A DNA stretch of 64,000 nt from Bacteroidetes bacterium UBA3022. GTDB lineage: Bacteria; Bacteroidota; Bacteroidia; Chitinophagales; BACL12. Under the pieces are notes generated by a model. The model saw only the letters and a list, made by a program, of their open reading frames with translations. It did not search any database and had not been told where the DNA came from. Below are positions 53,471-61,512 of the stretch, in pieces (within the stretch, counting starts at the first letter, position 1; the number at the start of each line of letters is the position of its first letter). The stretch lies in the NCBI GenBank assembly GCA_002346225.1, contig DDYY01000064.1, positions 1-64,000 of the forward strand, written 5' to 3'. A program made the translations under genes and the position numbers.

Positions 53471-54075
53471 AATTATATATACAATCTTTTTTTAAAAAGT
53501 ATCTGGAACTCATCCTGGTTGCCGGTACGGTTATCGTCCTGTTCATCCGCAGTGACTACCCGAAATACGGAGAGCGCATGAGTCTGATGTTGTTCGGAAC
53601 GCTGGCCTTCTATTACCTCGCATCCGGCATTCTCGTATTCCTCGACCGCCATCGGATAGTGCGAAGCATGCGTTTGATTTACATCATCGGATTGTGGGGT
53701 GTTTCGACAGTTGTAATCGGTATCATGTCGCGGCTCCATCTGATACGCAACAACCAGGAACTGTTGACCATTGCAGTACTGGCCATGGTTGCCACCATTG
53801 TATTCTCCCTGCTGGCATTGCGGCAAATGCGCGATAAATCCGATTACGCCGCCTACAGATGGCAGCTGCAACCGGTACTTTTGCGCTGCGGCATCGGCGT
53901 GGTGCTGGGTTTAGGTGTGCTGTTTTCTTCGCCCTATACCCTCTACCACAGCTTTGGCACCTTCCGGCACCATCCCGAATACACCCGCAAAGCCATTCAT
54001 GTTTACGAACATGCAGAAGATACAGCAGCTGCCCGGCAACTGGAAGAACTGACCGACAGCTTGCGCCGCAGGTAA
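53467..54075 (+). CDS. inner-membrane protein of unknown function
   Basis: A 202-aa protein with about five helices (for example ELILVAGTVIVLFI, RLIYIIGLWGVSTVVIGI and LLRCGIGVVLGLGVLF). A short polar C-terminus follows. It starts with GTG overlapping the stop of dtd by 4 bases, so it is translationally coupled. I do not recognise a family. Its last residues are followed after 68 bp by kbl. Confidence 0.7.
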   Translation: MKLYIQSFFKKYLELILVAGTVIVLFIRSDYPKYGERMSLMLFGTLAFYYLASGILVFLDRHRIVRSMRLIYIIGLWGVSTVVIGIMSRLHLIRNNQELLTIAVLAMVATIVFSLLALRQMRDKSDYAAYRWQLQPVLLRCGIGVVLGLGVLFSSPYTLYHSFGTFRHHPEYTRKAIHVYEHAEDTAAARQLEELTDSLRRR

Positions 54076-54143
54076 TCACAAATATTCCTTCCGACCTGCT
54101 CCGGCAGTGTTCTTTGCTTGCCTGCATTTCGTATTTTTGTAGC

Positions 54144-55331
54144 ATGTACGGAACCACACAACAACGTCTCCAGCAGGAACTGGAAGAGATCAAAGCCGCG
54201 GGCCTTTTCAAGAATGAACGCATCATCGCTTCTCCGCAGGCTGCCGACATTACATTAGCAGACGGCAGTAAGGTGATTAATTTTTGTGCGAACAATTATC
54301 TGGGCTTGAGTGCACACCCCGATGTTATCGCCGCCGCCAAACGCGCCATCGACACCCATGGATATGGTATGAGTTCTGTCAGGTTTATCTGTGGCACCCA
54401 AGACATTCACAAGGAACTGGAGCAAAAAATTGCCGACTTTCTCGGAACGGAAGATACCATTCTGTATGCCGCAGCCTTTGATGCCAACGGTGGTGTATTC
54501 GAGCCTTTGTTCAACGAAGAAGACGCTATCATCTCCGATTCCCTCAACCATGCATCTATCATAGATGGTGTTCGCCTGTGCAAGGCACAGCGCTTCCGTT
54601 ATGCCAATAATGACATGGCCGATCTGGAAGCCAAACTGCAGGAAGCCGCAGGTGCACGCAGCAGGATCATTGTTACCGATGGTGTATTCAGCATGGATGG
54701 CACTATTGCCCAGCTCGATGCTATCTGCGACCTGGCTGACCGCTACGATGCCCTGGTGATGATTGATGAGTGTCATGCTTCCGGATTCATCGGCAAGACC
54801 GGTAGGGGTACCCATGAGTACCGCAATGTGATGGGCCGTATCGATATCATTACAGGCACCCTTGGCAAGGCGCTGGGTGGTGCATCCGGAGGATTTACTT
54901 CCGGCCGTAAGGAAATTATCGAACTGTTGCGCCAGCGTTCCCGTCCTTACCTGTTCAGCAATACTGTCGCCCCTTCCATAGTCGGCGCTTCTATTGCCGT
55001 ATTCGACCTCCTCAGCAAAACTACTGAGCTGCGCGATAAGCTGGAAGAAAACACGCGATTCTTCCGCGAGCAAATCACGGCTGCCGGCTTCGATATTAAA
55101 CCCGGCGAGCATCCTATCGTTCCCATCATGCTGTACGATGCAGTGTTGAGTCAGAAGATGGCAGAAGGGCTCCTGAAAGAGGGTATTTATGTAATTGGAT
55201 TTTATTATCCTGTTGTACCCAAAGGTCAGGCGCGTATACGGGTGCAGATTTCCGCTGCACACAACCGCTCCCATCTGGAAAAAGCCATTGCTGCCTTTAC
55301 AAAGGTGGGCAAGGAACTGGGTGTTATCTGA
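54144..55331 (+). CDS. kbl: glycine C-acetyltransferase (2-amino-3-ketobutyrate CoA ligase)
   Basis: A PLP-dependent enzyme of the alpha-oxoamine synthase family, 395 aa. It cleaves 2-amino-3-oxobutyrate with CoA to glycine and acetyl-CoA in threonine breakdown. The PLP lysine is in ITGTLGKALGGASGGF. Other words are VINFCANNYLGLSAHPDV, GYGMSSVRFICGTQDIH and VMIDECHASGFIG. The ATG at 54144 is preferred over a much longer frame from 53859. A TATTTTTG box is at 54132-54139. The threonine dehydrogenase partner is not in the window. Confidence 0.96.
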   Translation: MYGTTQQRLQQELEEIKAAGLFKNERIIASPQAADITLADGSKVINFCANNYLGLSAHPDVIAAAKRAIDTHGYGMSSVRFICGTQDIHKELEQKIADFLGTEDTILYAAAFDANGGVFEPLFNEEDAIISDSLNHASIIDGVRLCKAQRFRYANNDMADLEAKLQEAAGARSRIIVTDGVFSMDGTIAQLDAICDLADRYDALVMIDECHASGFIGKTGRGTHEYRNVMGRIDIITGTLGKALGGASGGFTSGRKEIIELLRQRSRPYLFSNTVAPSIVGASIAVFDLLSKTTELRDKLEENTRFFREQITAAGFDIKPGEHPIVPIMLYDAVLSQKMAEGLLKEGIYVIGFYYPVVPKGQARIRVQISAAHNRSHLEKAIAAFTKVGKELGVI

Positions 55332-55379
55332 TAAGTTTAAGTGCCCTATGTTAGCACAGAAAGCTGCTTCAACAGTTCT

Positions 55380-55931
55380 TTATTGCGACCAGGGCGGTTG
55401 CAGTTGCAGTACCTGCTGATAAACCGGACAAGTTTCCACATGTGCACCTTTTAAATAGCCGGCGCTCATCAGGAATTCATTCACAATTTCACCTCCGGTA
55501 AATTTGAAGGTCCTTTTAAACAGCTTCACCCACTCCTCTTTTGTAAGTGGATGGTGATGTTGCAGCCAATTCCCGAAACTGCCGAATGCTTTTTGCAAAC
55601 CGAGTATTTGCTGAGCATTATGAATGGCAGCATCTACCTTCAGCCGGTTGCGGATAATGCCCGCATCACTAAGCAAACGCTGCCGGTCCTTCTCTCCAAA
55701 GGCGGCCACTTTACTGATGTCATACCCGGCATATGCCTTTCTGAAATTATCCTGCTTGTTGAGAATGGTTGTCCATGATAATCCTGCCTGATTGATTTCC
55801 AGCAACAGTCGTCCGAACAATTCGTTGTCGGAGTGAATGGGAAAACCGTATTGGGTGTCGTGGTATATTCGGTGGACGCTCTGCGCATCCATGTGCAGCA
55901 CAGCCGAACAATAAGATGGAGGTGTTTCCAT
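55380..55931 (-). CDS. tag: DNA-3-methyladenine glycosylase I
   Basis: Removes 3-methyladenine from alkylated DNA. The 183-aa protein has the family words YHDTQYGFPIHSDNELFGRL, NQAGLSWTTILNKQDNFRKA and GIIRNRLKVDAAIHNAQ. The zinc-binding C-terminal pair is HVETC. The N-terminal Cys ligand is less regularly placed than in E. coli Tag (C8 to the His of YHD is 16 residues). It converges on kbl. Confidence 0.92.
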   Translation of the reverse strand: METPPSYCSAVLHMDAQSVHRIYHDTQYGFPIHSDNELFGRLLLEINQAGLSWTTILNKQDNFRKAYAGYDISKVAAFGEKDRQRLLSDAGIIRNRLKVDAAIHNAQQILGLQKAFGSFGNWLQHHHPLTKEEWVKLFKRTFKFTGGEIVNEFLMSAGYLKGAHVETCPVYQQVLQLQPPWSQ

Positions 55932-55976
55932 GTTACAATAGTAAGCCTCCTGCAGGCCTAAAGCAAATCATTCCGA

Positions 55977-56147
55977 CTACTCTTTGGAATCATCCTTTTC
56001 CCGCCTAAGCCGGGTGGCTGCGAAAGCAATTCCCAGTGCAACGCCGATACCTACACCCATGGCAATGTTTCCCAGGGCTGTTCCAATAGCGGCTCCTACG
56101 CCGGCACCAATGGCCACGCCTGCTCCGAGAATGCTTTCTTTATTCAC
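55977..56147 (-). CDS. small glycine-zipper membrane protein
   Basis: A short product of about 56 aa if the GTG at 56147 is used (64 aa from a TTG at 56171). It has two hydrophobic stretches rich in Gly and Ala with regular GxxxG spacing (LGAGVAIGAGVGAAIGTALG and MGVGIGVALGIAFAAT) and a charged C-terminus RLRREKDDSKE. Such proteins insert in membranes, but the function here is unknown. It follows the VOC gene, with which it may be co-transcribed. Confidence 0.5.
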   Translation of the reverse strand: MNKESILGAGVAIGAGVGAAIGTALGNIAMGVGIGVALGIAFAATRLRREKDDSKE

Positions 56148-56154
56148 AGGCTGC

Positions 56155-56526
56155 CTATCTGTGTTGATCAATCAGTATGGTATTGCCGTCGGGATCAGCG
56201 ATGACAAAACTGGCCGGACCTGGGGTAGTAACATCTGCTTCTGACAAAAACGCAATGCCTTTTGCCTTCAAGTTTGCCTGCAGATCGCGGACATCAGTAA
56301 AACGCTCAAGATTTTGAGCATCCTGGTCCCAACCCGGATTGAAGGTCAGGATGTTTTGTTCGAACATACCCTGGAATAATCCGATCAGTGTGCTTTCATT
56401 TTTCATGATCAGATAATTTTTTTCCATATCTCCGGCAAACACTTCAAATCCGAGTTGCTCGTAAAATGTTCTGGAAGCCTCTAAATCCTTTACACTCAGA
56501 CTAACAGAGAAAGCCCCTAATTGCAT
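56155..56526 (-). CDS. VOC-family (glyoxalase-like) protein
   Basis: A 123-aa vicinal oxygen chelate domain protein with the typical beginning GAFSVSLSVKDLEASRTFYEQLGF and the ending SFVIADPDGNTILIDQ. Members range from glyoxalases to antibiotic-binding proteins. The substrate cannot be read from sequence. It stands alone but for the small gene after it. Confidence 0.9.
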   Translation of the reverse strand: MQLGAFSVSLSVKDLEASRTFYEQLGFEVFAGDMEKNYLIMKNESTLIGLFQGMFEQNILTFNPGWDQDAQNLERFTDVRDLQANLKAKGIAFLSEADVTTPGPASFVIADPDGNTILIDQHR

Positions 56527-56651
56527 ACTGTTCTTTTTGATGATTAAGTAAATATACGGAATAAGCTTTGCTCTGATAGTTCGTGCATTACCTGTGAGGG
56601 TGCCGTTTTTCCCAAAGGGAGCGAATGATATCCGGGGTCTGCACTTTCTTC

Positions 56652-57545
56652 TTATCGCTGCAACACCTGCCCTCTATGTAATTCCATACTGTTGTATCCT
56701 TCGACGGTAACAAAGGGCACCGACATCAGGCCATCTTCAGTAGCAGCAGGAACCATGCAGTTGAAATGCAGATGGGGTATGTTGGTTTGTCCGGTGGTAC
56801 CCGACAGTCCGATAGGCTGACCGCGTTGCACTGCATCGCCTACCTGCACCAGGCTTCCCCGGTGTTGCAGGTGGACGTATTGCGTGAATAATCCACTGAT
56901 GGTGTCGTACAGCGTTATGAAATTTCCGTAGGGTTTCCATGCTTCTCCTGCACCTCCATACCTGTACTGGTCTACAACACCCACTACCACTCCATCGGTA
57001 GCGGCACACACCGTATCCCCTTTTTGCAAGTCGATATCTATGGCATACCTGGACCAATCGGTATGATGGGTAGGTTGGCTGTTATTGCCTTGCACTACGC
57101 GGTAAGTCTTGTCGGCGGGGAAGGGCAGCGATATGGTGGCAGGCAGCACCTCGTGTGAAGGATTTCCCATATGAACGGTAATCTGCATGTCGGGTAACGC
57201 AGTGAAGGTTCCCGTCACAGAAAAACTGGTATCTGCACCTGCAGGCAATACTATCGGATTGAGGGCTGCGAGTTGTGGTTGAAGCATGCTTTCAGCAGAA
57301 CGTATACTGATCCTCACGGGACAATGCAGCGGATTGCTCAGGGTGATGTTGACATATTCACTTTGCACCTCCAGACTGGCAGGTAGCTGGAATTGTGGAA
57401 GCTGTTCTTTGGGCAGCAAGAGCGCTGTACAATTGGAAAAAGCAAAGAGCACGAAGAGCAGCGCGATTACATGCAGCCGGGTTATAGAAGTAGCTCGGCC
57501 TGAGTTTACAACTGTTGGCAATTCCCTCCCATTGGGTTCCCGCAT
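56652..57545 (-). CDS. M23 peptidase-like lipoprotein with altered first zinc site
   Basis: A 297-aa protein with a C-terminal LytM/M23 domain (about 155-290). The late HxH motif is intact (IPHLHF), as are DGVVVGVVDQYR and GDAVQRGQPIGLSGTTG. At the first zinc site the usual HxGxD reads RYAID, with the nearest His eight residues earlier (THHTDW), as in a subset of bacterial M23 proteins. The N-terminus has a possible lipobox near FVLFAFSNC. Activity on peptidoglycan cannot be assured. The start at 57545 or 57548 is chosen to place the signal near the N-terminus. Confidence 0.8.
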   Translation of the reverse strand: MREPNGRELPTVVNSGRATSITRLHVIALLFVLFAFSNCTALLLPKEQLPQFQLPASLEVQSEYVNITLSNPLHCPVRISIRSAESMLQPQLAALNPIVLPAGADTSFSVTGTFTALPDMQITVHMGNPSHEVLPATISLPFPADKTYRVVQGNNSQPTHHTDWSRYAIDIDLQKGDTVCAATDGVVVGVVDQYRYGGAGEAWKPYGNFITLYDTISGLFTQYVHLQHRGSLVQVGDAVQRGQPIGLSGTTGQTNIPHLHFNCMVPAATEDGLMSVPFVTVEGYNSMELHRGQVLQR

Positions 57546-57741
57546 CATAACATCAAAGGAAATGAATACAAAAGGTCCTTCCAAGTGGTGTACCGTTAAT
57601 CTTAGGTAAAGCAGGCGAATATTGAACAAACCCTACCTGTTATCCCCCTAGTGCTTACTGACCCACATCTTTGATACAGAAGAGCTTGTACCTGTTTTAT
57701 AACTATTTCATGAATAAACTGTTTACCTATAAAAACACCCT

Positions 57742-58350
57742 ATGCAGCGTATACTTCTACTATTAATGACACTCAGCACCCTACCGATGCTGGCACAAGA
57801 CGGTCTGGAATTCAGCCTTTCCGGAGGACCCGGTCGCTCTTATTTAATCATGAATGACGATACCAGTAAAACAGCTGCCAACCTGCAGTTATCCGTGCAG
57901 GTAGGATTCCTGTTAAATGATAAGGTGGAACTTTTCACCGGTGTACAATACTGGCAGTCGGGATTTGCCACCTCCCTTACCGACCAGGGGGGCAACCTGG
58001 TTGCGACGGCTGATTACGTTACCTACGGACTTCCTGTGGGGGTGCGTTATTACCTCACCAATAACTTGTACGGAGCTATACGGCTGGTGCCCGCCATTCA
58101 GGCATTTGCCGGGGATGACAATACCAGCGATCCTGTTTTTGCTTTCGAATTTACGGAGGGTAGCATGCGTAGTTTTCATCTTTTTGGCGAAGTCAACCTG
58201 GGCTATGCCATACACCTCAGCGATGCCTTCGACATTGATTTGGAGCCCCGCCTGGGTCACTCCTTCACTCCTGTGCTGGACGCAGAGGGTATCAACGGCC
58301 GTCTGTTTGAATACGGCATCAATATCCGGCTGCAGTATCGGATTTGGTAG
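57742..58350 (+). CDS. outer-membrane beta-barrel protein
   Basis: A 202-aa exported protein with signal peptide (ILLLLMTLSTLPMLAQ). The body is a run of amphipathic strands (QLSVQVGFLLNDKVELFTGV, FDIDLEPRLGHSF and the final YGINIRLQYRIW), with a C-terminal aromatic residue typical of barrel insertion. It resembles PorT/OmpW-like small barrels, and no catalytic motif is seen. It is 47 bp upstream of the MbnP-like gene and may belong to the same operon. Confidence 0.78.
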   Translation: MQRILLLLMTLSTLPMLAQDGLEFSLSGGPGRSYLIMNDDTSKTAANLQLSVQVGFLLNDKVELFTGVQYWQSGFATSLTDQGGNLVATADYVTYGLPVGVRYYLTNNLYGAIRLVPAIQAFAGDDNTSDPVFAFEFTEGSMRSFHLFGEVNLGYAIHLSDAFDIDLEPRLGHSFTPVLDAEGINGRLFEYGINIRLQYRIW

Positions 58351-58397
58351 GCATTTTCTATCTTTAACATCCTTTTACAGATAAAAAATACCCGAAT

Positions 58398-59375
58398 ATG
58401 CGCCTATCCTACCGCAGTCTGCTGTTGAGTTTCCTGATGGCTAGTGCCGGAACTGTTGCAGCACAAAGTGATGTCTACCTGCAAATCAACCATTTGCTGA
58501 ACGACAACCCTTTCGAATTTTCTGTTGCACAAACCAACAATCTCGGAGAGGATTTTAATGTCAGCCGAATGGAATACTACATGTCGGAAATTACGCTGGT
58601 ACACGACGGCGGTATGACAACTGAGCTGGAAGATACCTGGGTACTGGTAAATGCCGGCGCCTTCACGAATGTGTATCTGGGAAGTTTGGACATTACGGAA
58701 CTGGAATCTATTTCTTTCGGTATTGGTGTACAAAGCGATTTCAACCACCTGGACCCTTCTACTTATCCAACAGGACATCCGCTGGCTCCTAAATCCCCTT
58801 CTATGCACTGGGGTTGGGCAGCAGGTTACCGCTTCGTTGCCATGGAAGGTAAAGCCGGTGCCGGTCTTTCTCAAACGTATGAAGTACATGCGCTGGGAGA
58901 TGTCAACTATCAAATTACCAATGTAGCCACGGCAGGAACCTGGAACGACGGTGTTTTGTATGTAGCACTGGATGGTGACTACGCCATGGCACTGAAAGAT
59001 GTTTCCGTTGCGGGCGGACTCATCAGCCACGGTGAAACAGGCGCTTCCATTGATGTGCTGGTTAATTTTAACCAGGAAGTATTTCGCGAAGGTGCCGCTA
59101 ATACAACTTCATCCGTAAGCCAGTTACCGCTTTCACTCGATATGCGGATAGCTCCCAACCCGGCAGCGCAACAAGTATGGGTGCAAGTGAGCCAGTCTCT
59201 ACCATCCGGTAGCATGTTGCTGCTGGTTGATATCAGAGGAAGAGAAGTATTGCGCATGCCCGCTACCCCACAAATGGAAATTGATTTGCAGTCCTACCCT
59301 GCGGGTCTTTATAATGTTTGTCTGGAAAATGATCATCAAATAATTTCAGTACAACAATTGTACATCAACAAATAA
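58398..59375 (+). CDS. MbnP-family protein with T9SS sorting domain
   Basis: A 325-aa exported protein. The N-terminal 230 residues match the MbnP (CorA/MopE-like) family: the start VYLQINHLLNDNPFEF, FNVSRMEYYMSEI and the characteristic SMHWGWAAGYRFVAMEGKAG (M136-G155). In the methanotroph MbnP/CorA proteins a Trp is converted to kynurenine by a diheme partner and helps bind copper. Here W138 and W140 are the candidates. The C-terminal 80 residues are a T9SS type A sorting domain, absent from the methanotroph proteins. Its stop overlaps the next start (TAATG), so the three genes are coupled. Confidence 0.85.
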   Translation: MRLSYRSLLLSFLMASAGTVAAQSDVYLQINHLLNDNPFEFSVAQTNNLGEDFNVSRMEYYMSEITLVHDGGMTTELEDTWVLVNAGAFTNVYLGSLDITELESISFGIGVQSDFNHLDPSTYPTGHPLAPKSPSMHWGWAAGYRFVAMEGKAGAGLSQTYEVHALGDVNYQITNVATAGTWNDGVLYVALDGDYAMALKDVSVAGGLISHGETGASIDVLVNFNQEVFREGAANTTSSVSQLPLSLDMRIAPNPAAQQVWVQVSQSLPSGSMLLLVDIRGREVLRMPATPQMEIDLQSYPAGLYNVCLENDHQIISVQQLYINK

Positions 59376-60475
59376 TGCCTTTTAAGCTTGTAACGTATTG
59401 TGGTGCTTTCATCTTCATTACAGCTGTTGTCTTCATTTCGGGATGTAAGAAAGACAACGTAGATGTCGGCGTGCAATGGGATACTTCCCCTTACGCACTG
59501 TCTTACGGTGATTTACCGCAACCGCTCATTCCGGACGATAATGCACTCACCAATGCCGGTGTTCAACTGGGACGCATGCTGTTTTACGAAAAAAGATTGT
59601 CGGGCAATGGAACTATGTCCTGTGCTTCCTGTCACCAGCAGGCATTTGCATTTACCGATACTTCAAAGTTTTCCATAGGTATCGATGGTTTGCCTGGTAA
59701 ACGGCAGGCGATGGTAGCATTCAATACGCTATGGCATTCCAACGAATTCTTCTGGGATGGCAGGGCGCATCTGCTGCGGGAGCAATCGCTTATGCCCATA
59801 CAGGATCCACTGGAAATGCATGAAACCCTGGACAATGTGGTAGCTAAACTTTCCGTCGACCAGGACTACATAGATCAGTTTATCCGGGCTTTCGGCTCAG
59901 ACGCCATCACACCGGAGCGGATAGCCCTGGCGCTGGAGCAGTTCATGCACTCCATTGTATCGTACAACAGTAAATACGATCAGTTTCTGGCAGGGCAAGC
60001 CGAACTGACTCTCAGCGAAGAAAGAGGCCGGGAGCTTTTCTTTACCGAATACAATCCTTTCTTCCCGGAATTGTCGGGAGCAGACTGCGGACATTGCCAT
60101 TCGGGTTCCAATTTTGAAAACGACCGCTACATGAACAACGGGTTGGATACTGATGGCAGCATGTTGGATATTGGTCGGGAAGCTGTTACCGGCAATCCGG
60201 GAGACAGAGGCAAGTTCAAGGTTACTACCCTGCGCAATATCGAGCATACCTATCCCTATATGCACGATGGCCGATTCGCTACACTGGAAGAAGTGATTGA
60301 CCATTACAACGAAGGCATTCAGCCCTCGGCTACGCTGGAACCGGAACTGGAAAATACAAGAGCTACAGGTTTGTTCCTCACGGAAACCGATAAGGCCGAT
60401 TTGATTGCCTTCCTCAAAACGCTCACAGATGAGAGCCTCCTGAACAATCCCGCTTACAGCAATCCGTTTGAATAG
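59375..60475 (+). CDS. diheme cytochrome c peroxidase / MauG-MbnH-like enzyme 1
   Basis: A 366-aa exported lipoprotein-like protein (CGAFIFITAVVFISGC). It has two CxxCH heme motifs: CASCH (83-87) and CGHCH (238-242). Other family words are GFTDTSKFSIGIDGLPGKRQ-type segments (here AFTDTSKFSIGIDG), FWDGRAHLLREQSLMPIQDP and YPYMHDGRFATLEEVIDHYN. Members reduce peroxide (CcpA), or oxidise Trp in a protein substrate (MauG, MbnH). Placement after an MbnP-like gene favours the second. The final heme ligand cannot be fixed by eye. Confidence 0.92.
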   Translation: MPFKLVTYCGAFIFITAVVFISGCKKDNVDVGVQWDTSPYALSYGDLPQPLIPDDNALTNAGVQLGRMLFYEKRLSGNGTMSCASCHQQAFAFTDTSKFSIGIDGLPGKRQAMVAFNTLWHSNEFFWDGRAHLLREQSLMPIQDPLEMHETLDNVVAKLSVDQDYIDQFIRAFGSDAITPERIALALEQFMHSIVSYNSKYDQFLAGQAELTLSEERGRELFFTEYNPFFPELSGADCGHCHSGSNFENDRYMNNGLDTDGSMLDIGREAVTGNPGDRGKFKVTTLRNIEHTYPYMHDGRFATLEEVIDHYNEGIQPSATLEPELENTRATGLFLTETDKADLIAFLKTLTDESLLNNPAYSNPFE

Positions 60476-60478
60476 CCT

Positions 60479-61504
60479 ATGCAGCGCACCCTTATGAGTA
60501 TGTGTCTGGTTTTTCTGGGCCTGCTGGCCGCAGCTGGTTCGGAGGTGGAGGGATGGCTACTACCCGTTCCATCGAATGAACCCGAAGTGCCTGCAGGTTT
60601 CCCCCCGGTACTATTTCCAGACGACAACGGATACACTGAGGAGCGATGGGCACTGGGCAAGAAGCTTTTTTTTGACCCCATCCTTTCATTAGACAGCAGC
60701 ATCAGCTGTGCTTCCTGCCATTTGCCGGAATATGGTTTCAGTGACAACCGCAGCCTGAGTCCCGGCATCCTGAACCGACCCGGAGTCAGAAATGCACCTT
60801 CGCTCGCCAATGTGGCCTATCATCCTTATTTTCTCAGAGAAGGAAGTGTGCCTACCCTTGAAATGCAGGTGCTGGTTCCGATTCAGGAGGAGAACGAATT
60901 CGCGCACAACATTGTAGATATTGCCGCGCAACTGAACAGGGACAGTACTTACGTGGCGATGAGCCTGGCGGCCTACAACCGACCGCCGGATGCGTTTACC
61001 ATCACCCGCGCACTGGCGACCTTCGAGCGTACGCTTATCAGCGGCAACAGCCCATATGATCAGTTCGTGACCCTTGGCAAAACAGACGCCCTTTCTGAAG
61101 AAGAACAGGCGGGCATGGCATTGTTTTTCAGCGATCGCCTGCAATGTTCCACCTGTCATGGCGGATTCAATTTTACCGATTACCGCTTTGCCAACAACGG
61201 CCTGGACACTGCCTATGCCGACATCGGGAGAATGCGGTTCAGTGGAAAAGAAAGTGATAGGGGATTGTTCAAAGTACCTTCCCTGCGCAATGTTGCAGTG
61301 ACAGGTCCCTACATGCACGATGGCAGCATTGCTACGCTGCAGGAGGTGGTGGCGCATTACAACAGCGGTGGTGCGCTGCATCCCAATAAATCACCGTTGA
61401 TACAACCACTAAATTTATCTGCATCAGAAAAACAACAATTGGTTGCTTTCCTCTTTGCTCTTACGGATTCTGCATTTATCAGCAATCCGCTGTTGCAGCA
61501 TTAA
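60479..61504 (+). CDS. diheme cytochrome c peroxidase / MauG-MbnH-like enzyme 2
   Basis: A 341-aa exported relative of the previous enzyme, starting 3 bp after it. Heme motifs are CASCH (77-81) and CSTCH (223-227). The words GFSDNRSLSPGILNRPGVRN, LEMQVLVPIQEENEF, NNGLDTAYADIGRM and GPYMHDGSIATLQEVVAHYN are shared with MbnH/MauG-like proteins. The first enzyme is more divergent from this one than a recent duplicate would be, so the two may have different roles. It converges on a propeller lipoprotein with 8 bp between. Confidence 0.92.
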   Translation: MQRTLMSMCLVFLGLLAAAGSEVEGWLLPVPSNEPEVPAGFPPVLFPDDNGYTEERWALGKKLFFDPILSLDSSISCASCHLPEYGFSDNRSLSPGILNRPGVRNAPSLANVAYHPYFLREGSVPTLEMQVLVPIQEENEFAHNIVDIAAQLNRDSTYVAMSLAAYNRPPDAFTITRALATFERTLISGNSPYDQFVTLGKTDALSEEEQAGMALFFSDRLQCSTCHGGFNFTDYRFANNGLDTAYADIGRMRFSGKESDRGLFKVPSLRNVAVTGPYMHDGSIATLQEVVAHYNSGGALHPNKSPLIQPLNLSASEKQQLVAFLFALTDSAFISNPLLQH

Positions 61505-61512
61505 ACGGCCAT

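Noticed and set aside
54255..55274. 339-codon minus-strand frame inside kbl
   Set aside because: It is an antisense shadow of a well-conserved enzyme. It has no signal, domain or start context of its own. The same holds for the long shadows at 1022-1795, 7034-7828 and 14446-15072.
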